From positions 1-5,875 of the forward strand of contig JBCCQN010000327.1 in the NCBI GenBank assembly GCA_039024315.1: DNA of 5,875 nt, in the 5' to 3' direction. Both the position numbers and the translations under genes were made by a program. The notes under the pieces are model-generated. The model had not been told where the DNA came from, did no database searches, and was given only the letters and a program-made list of their open reading frames with translations. Of the stretch, positions 4,492 to 5,875 are shown in pieces (within the stretch, counting starts at the first letter, position 1; each line of letters begins with the position of its first letter). Origin of the DNA: JBCAWW01 sp039024315. GTDB taxonomy: Bacteria; Bacteroidota; Bacteroidia; J057.

Positions 4492-5679
4492 ATGAACTTC
4501 AACTACTTAAAGATCTTCCTTTTTGCCCTCCTCTCAGTAAGTCTGCTGAGTTGCGTAGAAAAAAATATCTGGGTATATAATTCGCCCTATCCGATGAGCA
4601 ATGATCGCTTTTCGGTGGATACGCTGGCGCAAGGCTTTTCCATTCCTTATGGGATCGCGATTCTCTCCGAGAACGATTACCTCCTCACCGATAGGGTAGG
4701 TAAGATGTTCCATTATCAGGAAGGAGAAATGACAGAAATCAAGGGGATGCCAGAAGTAGCGACCTTTGGCGTGGATGGACTCCCTGCGATTCTGCATGGT
4801 GGCTTGATGGACATCAGTCTGCATCCCGACTACGCCAACAATGGTTGGATTTATCTGACTTACCTAGCGCGCCGAGGCAAAAACAAAGTTGAGCGCTTTA
4901 GGATCAAGGATAATCAAGCCGTTGATTTTGAAACCATCTTTAGCACCAAATATCAAAACTATACTGGCAATGGTATGCGCATCGTTTGGGAAGACAGTAG
5001 CCATTTCTTCCTCAATCTGGGTAATTCTAACTACTCTACTGCGACTGCTCCGGTCATGTTTGCCCAAGAACTCGATAAAGCCATGGGCAAAATCCATCGC
5101 TTGAAGGAAGATGGCTCCATCCCTGCCGACAACCCTATTCTAGGAGACATGAGCGAGCCCAGCAGTATTTGGTCTTATGGGCATCGCGATGTACAAGGCT
5201 TGGTTTATGAAGCCTCAACCAAGACGCTTTATGGCGTAGAGCACGGCCCCAAAGGTGGCGACGAATTCAATCTGATCGAAAAGGGGCAAAACTACGGCTG
5301 GCCGCTTTATTCTCATGGGATCAATTATGATGGTCAATGGGTCTCGATGATATCTGAAGATTCCGCGGCCAAATTTATTCGCTTTCCCGAGCATTTTTGG
5401 ACCGTGCCCACTCAAGATGGTGGTCAGGCCATTGGTCCAGCCTGTCTGCTCAAGGTGGATAGCAGTAATGTCGAAGATTGGAATGGTTATTTCGTTTTTG
5501 GTTCCCTGGCCTATCGCCGCCTCATGAAATATAATCGCGAAACGAAGGAAACCTTTGGCCTCGATCTTGGTGGCAGGGTCCGTACCATCAAGCAGTTGCC
5601 CAGTGGTGACCTCATCGCGCTCATCGAGCGCAATCATCTCGACAAGACCAACGGCATGATCGTCCGGATTAGTAATTAA
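4492..5679 (+). CDS. PQQ-dependent aldose dehydrogenase-family lipoprotein, possibly inactive
   Basis: The 395-residue protein has a lipoprotein signal ending in LLSC with Cys21. The rest fits the soluble PQQ sugar dehydrogenase family (YliI/Asd type, six-bladed propeller): GGLMDISLHPDYANNGWIYLTY (from 103), QELDKAMGKIHRL (192-204), SYGHRDVQGL (228-237), EHGPKGGDEFN (250-260), NYGWP (267-271), GSLAYRRL (337-344) and GRVRTIKQLPSGDL (361-374). The HGP segment fits the calcium/PQQ site. Two differences stand out. Where the family has His-x-x-Gly-Arg with the catalytic His (His144 in Acinetobacter), this protein has GNGMR (159-163) and no His. The usual GHRNPQG is GHRDVQG, with Asp for Asn. It may be a non-catalytic binding protein or use another base. 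No Shine-Dalgarno sequence is seen; it is probably cotranscribed with the preceding gene. Confidence 0.88.
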   Translation: MNFNYLKIFLFALLSVSLLSCVEKNIWVYNSPYPMSNDRFSVDTLAQGFSIPYGIAILSENDYLLTDRVGKMFHYQEGEMTEIKGMPEVATFGVDGLPAILHGGLMDISLHPDYANNGWIYLTYLARRGKNKVERFRIKDNQAVDFETIFSTKYQNYTGNGMRIVWEDSSHFFLNLGNSNYSTATAPVMFAQELDKAMGKIHRLKEDGSIPADNPILGDMSEPSSIWSYGHRDVQGLVYEASTKTLYGVEHGPKGGDEFNLIEKGQNYGWPLYSHGINYDGQWVSMISEDSAAKFIRFPEHFWTVPTQDGGQAIGPACLLKVDSSNVEDWNGYFVFGSLAYRRLMKYNRETKETFGLDLGGRVRTIKQLPSGDLIALIERNHLDKTNGMIVRISN

Positions 5680-5696
5680 GTGATGAGTAGTGAGTA

Positions 5697-5714
5697 TCCC
5701 GAAAGCTTTCGGGA
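5697..5714. repeat. Dispersed palindromic repeat, copy 2
   Basis: TCCCGAAAGCTTTCGGGA is a perfect 18-bp palindrome 17 bp after the dehydrogenase stop codon. It shares 18 identical bases (5700-5717) with the copy at 117-134. It is flanked by a direct repeat, GAGTAT, at 5692-5697 and 5713-5718. On RNA it would form a stable hairpin and could help end or protect the operon transcript, although no T-run follows. Confidence 0.65.
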
Positions 5715-5785
5715 GTATTCAGTACAGAGAAAACGGGCTCGCCGAATCATATGGCCTCATTTTTCTAAAATTTAATACTGAATAC
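5715..5785. repeat. 10-bp inverted repeat with 51-bp spacer
   Basis: GTATTCAGTA (5715-5724) and TACTGAATAC (5776-5785) are perfect inverted repeats. The left arm starts directly at the end of the 18-bp palindrome, so palindrome and arms may form one element covering about 5692-5785. Confidence 0.55.
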
Positions 5786-5824
5786 GATTGTCTAGGTACT
5801 TTAAGTGCTTTTGAATTTGGTTTC

Positions 5825-5844
5825 CTGCTTCGCAGAACGCTTAT
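5825..5844. repeat. Short hairpin repeat, copy 2
   Basis: CTGCTTCGCAGAACGCTTAT matches 2501-2520 at 19 of 20 bases, including the CTGC-TTC-GCAG hairpin. Both copies lie in the same orientation in intergenic DNA downstream of a plus-strand gene: 8 bp past the stop in copy 1 and 145 bp past the stop in copy 2. Confidence 0.65.
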
Positions 5845-5875
5845 TTTTAGCCCTATTTTTGCGTCCCTAAAACGG

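Larger units (their letters stand above)
5680..5875. other. 3' non-coding tail with palindromes and repeats
   Basis: There is no gene here that I can support. The tail begins with GAGTA-type short repeats, then an 18-bp palindrome (5697-5714), a 10-bp inverted repeat (5715-5724 with 5776-5785), and the second copy of the hairpin repeat (5825-5844). I see no hairpin followed by a good T-run that clearly terminates the dehydrogenase gene; AT-rich stretches such as CATTTTTCT (5758-5766) are the nearest candidates. Confidence 0.55.

Noticed and set aside
5215..5637. Minus-strand open frame of 140 codons
   Set aside because: It is a shadow inside the conserved dehydrogenase-family gene, with no domain or start signal of its own.
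5838..5865. ACGC...GCGT arms with T-runs near the window end as a terminator
   Set aside because: The stem is only 4 bp with a long AT-rich loop, which is too weak to call.

Overview
The window looks like chromosomal DNA of a member of the Bacteroidota, possibly of the Saprospiria/Lewinella type (a guess). The reasons are a C-terminal type IX secretion sorting domain (YPNP...GIYWIKL), a DUF2911 protein, lipoproteins with short signal peptides, mostly absent Shine-Dalgarno sequences, and one good match to the Bacteroidota -7 promoter box (TAnnTTTG). No RNA gene, transposase, phage gene or CRISPR array is visible. No base-level sign of recent gene transfer is obvious.

Layout: (1) 1-229 is non-coding, with a G-quadruplex-type G-run motif and a CGAAAGCTTTCG palindrome. 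(2) 230-670 (+) encodes a small lipocalin-like lipoprotein. It converges, with a 2-bp gap, on (3) 673-1272 (-), a small outer-membrane beta-barrel protein. (4) A 72-bp divergent spacer carries a -7 promoter box and leads into 1345-1887 (+), a YfiT/BstA-like DinB-superfamily metal enzyme. (5) 1935-2492 (+) encodes a membrane-anchored DUF2911 protein. (6) 2493-2896 is a 404-bp gene-free stretch packed with inverted repeats and hairpins: a short hairpin repeat that recurs at 5825-5844, an 11-bp-stem hairpin, a 105-bp nested inverted-repeat element, a terminator-like hairpin, and a nested hairpin just before the next gene. (7) 2897-4459 (+) encodes a secreted repeat protein with a T9SS tail. It is followed after 32 bp by (8) 4492-5679 (+), a lipoprotein of the PQQ-dependent soluble aldose dehydrogenase family that appears to lack the family's catalytic histidine. 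(9) 5680-5875 is non-coding and carries an 18-bp perfect palindrome, a 10-bp inverted repeat and the second copy of the hairpin repeat.

Five of the six proteins are predicted to leave the cytoplasm: two lipoproteins, one outer-membrane barrel, one membrane-anchored periplasmic protein and one T9SS cargo. Only the YfiT-like enzyme looks cytoplasmic. The last two genes probably form an operon; the others look like independent housekeeping or envelope genes. I do not see a clear new multi-gene system. The most interesting material is the dense repeat content between genes and the altered active site of the dehydrogenase homologue.
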